Shown here: one piece after another, positions 62,513 to 64,000 of the stretch | Layout: each line of letters starts with the position of its first letter | Numbering within the stretch: position 1 is the stretch's first letter | Assembly: GCA_023434365.1 (NCBI GenBank) | Contig: JAEYSV010000055.1 | Span: 53,810-117,809 of the forward strand | Direction of reading: 5' to 3' | From: Bacillota bacterium | Lineage (GTDB): Bacteria; Bacillota; Clostridia; Lachnospirales; Lachnospiraceae | Length of the DNA stretch: 64,000 nt | Notes under the pieces: generated by a model | The model's database searches: none | Told to the model about the DNA's origin: nothing | What the model saw: the letters and a program-made list of their open reading frames with translations, nothing else | Position numbers and translations under genes: made by a program

Positions 62513-63436
62513 TTAGAGCAATGTCCTAACTTGCTCTTTATAACAGTTAACACGAATATGGTTTGAACGTCCGGCAAATTCGCCATCCGTATGAAGCAAA
62601 AGAGGTTTCTCTGTAAAGACCTCTAATGTATTACAATCGAATACTTTTACTCCACGAAAATAGCTATGAAAGCCGAAAAAAAGGCTTGGAATAATCAAGA
62701 TAGCCTTCCACTTTTTTATATTATAAATAGCGCATACACTGATTTTTCCATCAGTAGGATTTGCTTGTGGAGTTACTTTTAGTCCGCCACCTTCATAGGC
62801 ATGAATCAAGGTAGATACAAAGAAGAGGTTTGGCAAGTCAAAATGTCGTTTTCCATCTACAACAAGAGAACCATTTACCGGCTGATACTTAATTAATTGT
62901 TTGATGGCGATAGTAATATAGGTAAGCTTTCCAAGATGCAGTTTATTTAGTAGAAGTTTAAGTTTAGAGTGTAATGCTTCATAGCAGATAGAGGCGTCAA
63001 AACCAATGCCTGCGCTTTCGGCAAACCGCCTGGTTGATTTCTTCTGTATGTTGACGAGGCAACCATGATCAAAATACTGATACCAGGCACCATTTAATAT
63101 ATGTTCCAGCGCACTTACTGGGTCTTTTGGAATGTGCAAACTACGAGCTAGATCATTACTTGAACCAGATGGAATATATCCTAATGTGATATCGGTAAAA
63201 TCGGAAATTCCATTAATCACTTCATTCACTGTGCCATCGCCACCAATTACAATAATGTATTTTTCACCGTGATATTCCTGGCAAATTTTTTTGGCTAATT
63301 GAATAGCATGAAATTCATAGTGGGTGTAATGATAGGTATAGTCTATTTGAAGCTGCTCTAACCGTTTTTGTACCACTTTCCAAACGGCTTTGCCTTTCCC
63401 AGTTCTGGATTTAGGATTAATGATAAAATGATACAT
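62513..63436 (-). CDS. Diacylglycerol kinase family lipid kinase (YegS/DgkB-like)
   Basis: A 307-residue lipid kinase. The N terminus HFIINPKSRTGKG and the nucleotide-binding IVIGGDGTVNEVINGI with LGYIPSGSSNDLARSL are the family's signatures. The C-terminal beta-sandwich has YEGGGLKVTPQANPTDG and LLLHTDGEF with the conserved Asp and Glu. DgkB recycles diacylglycerol left by lipoteichoic acid synthesis, but YegS-like members act on other lipids. GGGAGG lies 6 bases ahead of the ATG. It is cotranscribed with the VanZ-like gene. Confidence 0.9.
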   Translation of the reverse strand: MYHFIINPKSRTGKGKAVWKVVQKRLEQLQIDYTYHYTHYEFHAIQLAKKICQEYHGEKYIIVIGGDGTVNEVINGISDFTDITLGYIPSGSSNDLARSLHIPKDPVSALEHILNGAWYQYFDHGCLVNIQKKSTRRFAESAGIGFDASICYEALHSKLKLLLNKLHLGKLTYITIAIKQLIKYQPVNGSLVVDGKRHFDLPNLFFVSTLIHAYEGGGLKVTPQANPTDGKISVCAIYNIKKWKAILIIPSLFFGFHSYFRGVKVFDCNTLEVFTEKPLLLHTDGEFAGRSNHIRVNCYKEQVRTLL

Positions 63437-63617
63437 AGGAACCTCCCAGATTATGTCTTAACTTTAATTATAAGAGAAATTACGACAGTATTCAATTGTA
63501 ATTTCAATTATTAGTCGAATATTTTAGTAAGAATTTGTTGATTTGTGTATAATTGTATGCAAAACAGAAACAATAAACAAGAAAACAAAATAAAAGAGAT
63601 AAATTATCAAAATAAGC

Positions 63618-63646
63618 TTGACAAAAGAGATAATAATGAATATAAT
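63618..63646 (+). promoter_or_regulatory. Consensus promoter of the tRNA operon
   Basis: TTGACA (63618-63623), 17-base spacer, TATAAT (63641-63646), 37 bases ahead of the first tRNA. Confidence 0.88.
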
Positions 63647-63682
63647 GATTACTGTACTCGTCATTTGACGAGAAGAACAAAT

Positions 63683-63755
63683 GGGATCATAGCTCAGCTG
63701 GGAGAGCATCTGCCTTACAAGCAGAGGGTCATAGGTTCGAGCCCTATTGGTCCCA
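63683..63755 (+). tRNA. tRNA-Val (anticodon TAC)
   Basis: Cloverleaf by eye: acceptor GGGATCA/TGGTCCC with one G-U pair, D arm AGCTCAGCTGGGAGAGC, anticodon stem TCTGC/GCAGA with loop CTTACAA, T arm GGTTCGAGCC core and discriminator A. CCA is not encoded. Confidence 0.95.
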
Positions 63756-63759
63756 TTCT

Positions 63760-63833
63760 GGCGGAGTAGCTCAGTTGGCTAGAGCACACGGTTCATACCC
63801 GTGGTGTCGGCGGTTCAAATCCGTTCTCCGCTA
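63760..63833 (+). tRNA. tRNA-Met (anticodon CAT, elongator)
   Basis: Acceptor GGCGGAG pairs with CTCCGCT (a terminal G-U pair, as I recall also for Bacillus elongator tRNA-Met), anticodon stem CACGG/CCGTG with loop TTCATAC, T arm with GGTTCAAATCC. The terminal pair and the anticodon loop argue against initiator tRNA and tRNA-Ile2. CCA is not encoded. It lies 4 bases after tRNA-Val. Confidence 0.92.
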
Positions 63834-63835
63834 TG

Positions 63836-63872
63836 AAAAAAGCACTGTTGCATATTGCAATGGTGCTTTTTT
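63836..63872 (+). terminator. Intrinsic terminator of the tRNA operon
   Basis: AAAAAGCAC...TTGCA pairs with TGCAA...GTGCTTTTTT around a TAT loop, with a T6 tail. Confidence 0.88.
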
Positions 63873-64000
63873 ATGATATAGGAAATTGCTAATTTCCTAT
63901 ATCACAAAAAACGCTCCGCGAGGATCGCACTGCGGCGGAAATGAAAAATGTCGCCTAAGCGACCCGCCGCAGGCGGAGAGTTTCGCTAGCGAAACTCTTT
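63873..64000 (+). repeat. Structured intergenic repeat, copy B
   Basis: Second copy of the element at 57483-57614, same orientation, reaching the right edge of the window. The leading palindrome is the exact reverse complement of that in copy A (loop GCT in place of AGC). The outer stem reads CTCCGC/GCGGAG here, where copy A has CTTCGC, so pairing is kept. The closing palindrome GTTTCGCTAGCGAAAC is perfect here. Confidence 0.85.

Noticed and set aside
63545..63769. Open frame of 74 codons across the tRNA region
   Set aside because: It covers the tRNA promoter and tRNA-Val, so it is not a gene.

Overview
The window is AT-rich DNA from a Gram-positive Firmicute, most likely a clostridial (Lachnospiraceae/Lachnoclostridium-like) chromosome. 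The evidence is strong AGGAGG-type ribosome binding sites, lipoproteins with low-complexity wall-spanning linkers, intrinsic terminators, an LCP-type wall protein, an AraC regulator fused to a glycoside-hydrolase domain, an FMN riboswitch ahead of an ECF riboflavin transporter, and gene types common in that family (DUF1292, YtvI-like AI-2E, cytidylate-kinase-like pairs). Species assignment is inference; there is no rRNA in the window.

Layout: 1-2636 holds a 20-bp-periodic repeat, a HAD phosphatase, a YgjP-type metallopeptidase and cysK. 2695-11841 holds an AraC/GH39-like regulator divergent from a complete five-gene Opp/Dpp-type ABC importer. 12018-16458 holds a lone SPP1-type holin with tandem repeats, an NSS symporter, a two-gene chromate transporter and a patatin. 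16459-17928 holds a degenerate repeat tract, ribU and its FMN riboswitch, with back-to-back promoters. 17929-23793 holds a 1640-residue DUF4011-type helicase-nuclease and an AEC carrier. 24030-35546 holds an FKBP/trigger-factor-like lipoprotein, a beta-glucoside-type PTS protein, prfC, an aldose epimerase-like protein, a kinase/AI-2E pair, gltX and a UvrD-like helicase. 35632-41165 holds DUF1292, a RecB-nuclease/Fe-S-helicase fusion, and the LCP and sugar-phosphate transferase pair. 41488-45789 holds HtrA, ClpX, a TIM-barrel protein and a zinc-ribbon protein. 45946-50620 is a full livJHMGF operon. 50656-57358 holds a second cytidylate-kinase-like protein, a PurF-like protein, two PLP aminotransferases, a response regulator, Rrf2 and DUF368. 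57718-60372 is znuACB under a consensus promoter with an operator. 60464-63436 holds a second AI-2E protein, VanZ and a lipid kinase. 63683-63833 holds tRNA-Val and tRNA-Met.

Most of the window is housekeeping and transport. I do not see a clear multi-gene novel system, CRISPR array, insertion sequence or prophage. The best leads are: a structured repeat present twice (57483-57614 and 63873-64000) whose copies show base-pair-preserving differences and one palindrome in opposite orientation; a PurF-like protein lacking the glutaminase nucleophile; a PTS IIA domain with a natural His-to-Gln change at the position equivalent to His75 of IIA-Glc; a GH39-like sensor domain with the acid/base Glu replaced by Val; and a Cys/His-rich insertion in ZnuC.
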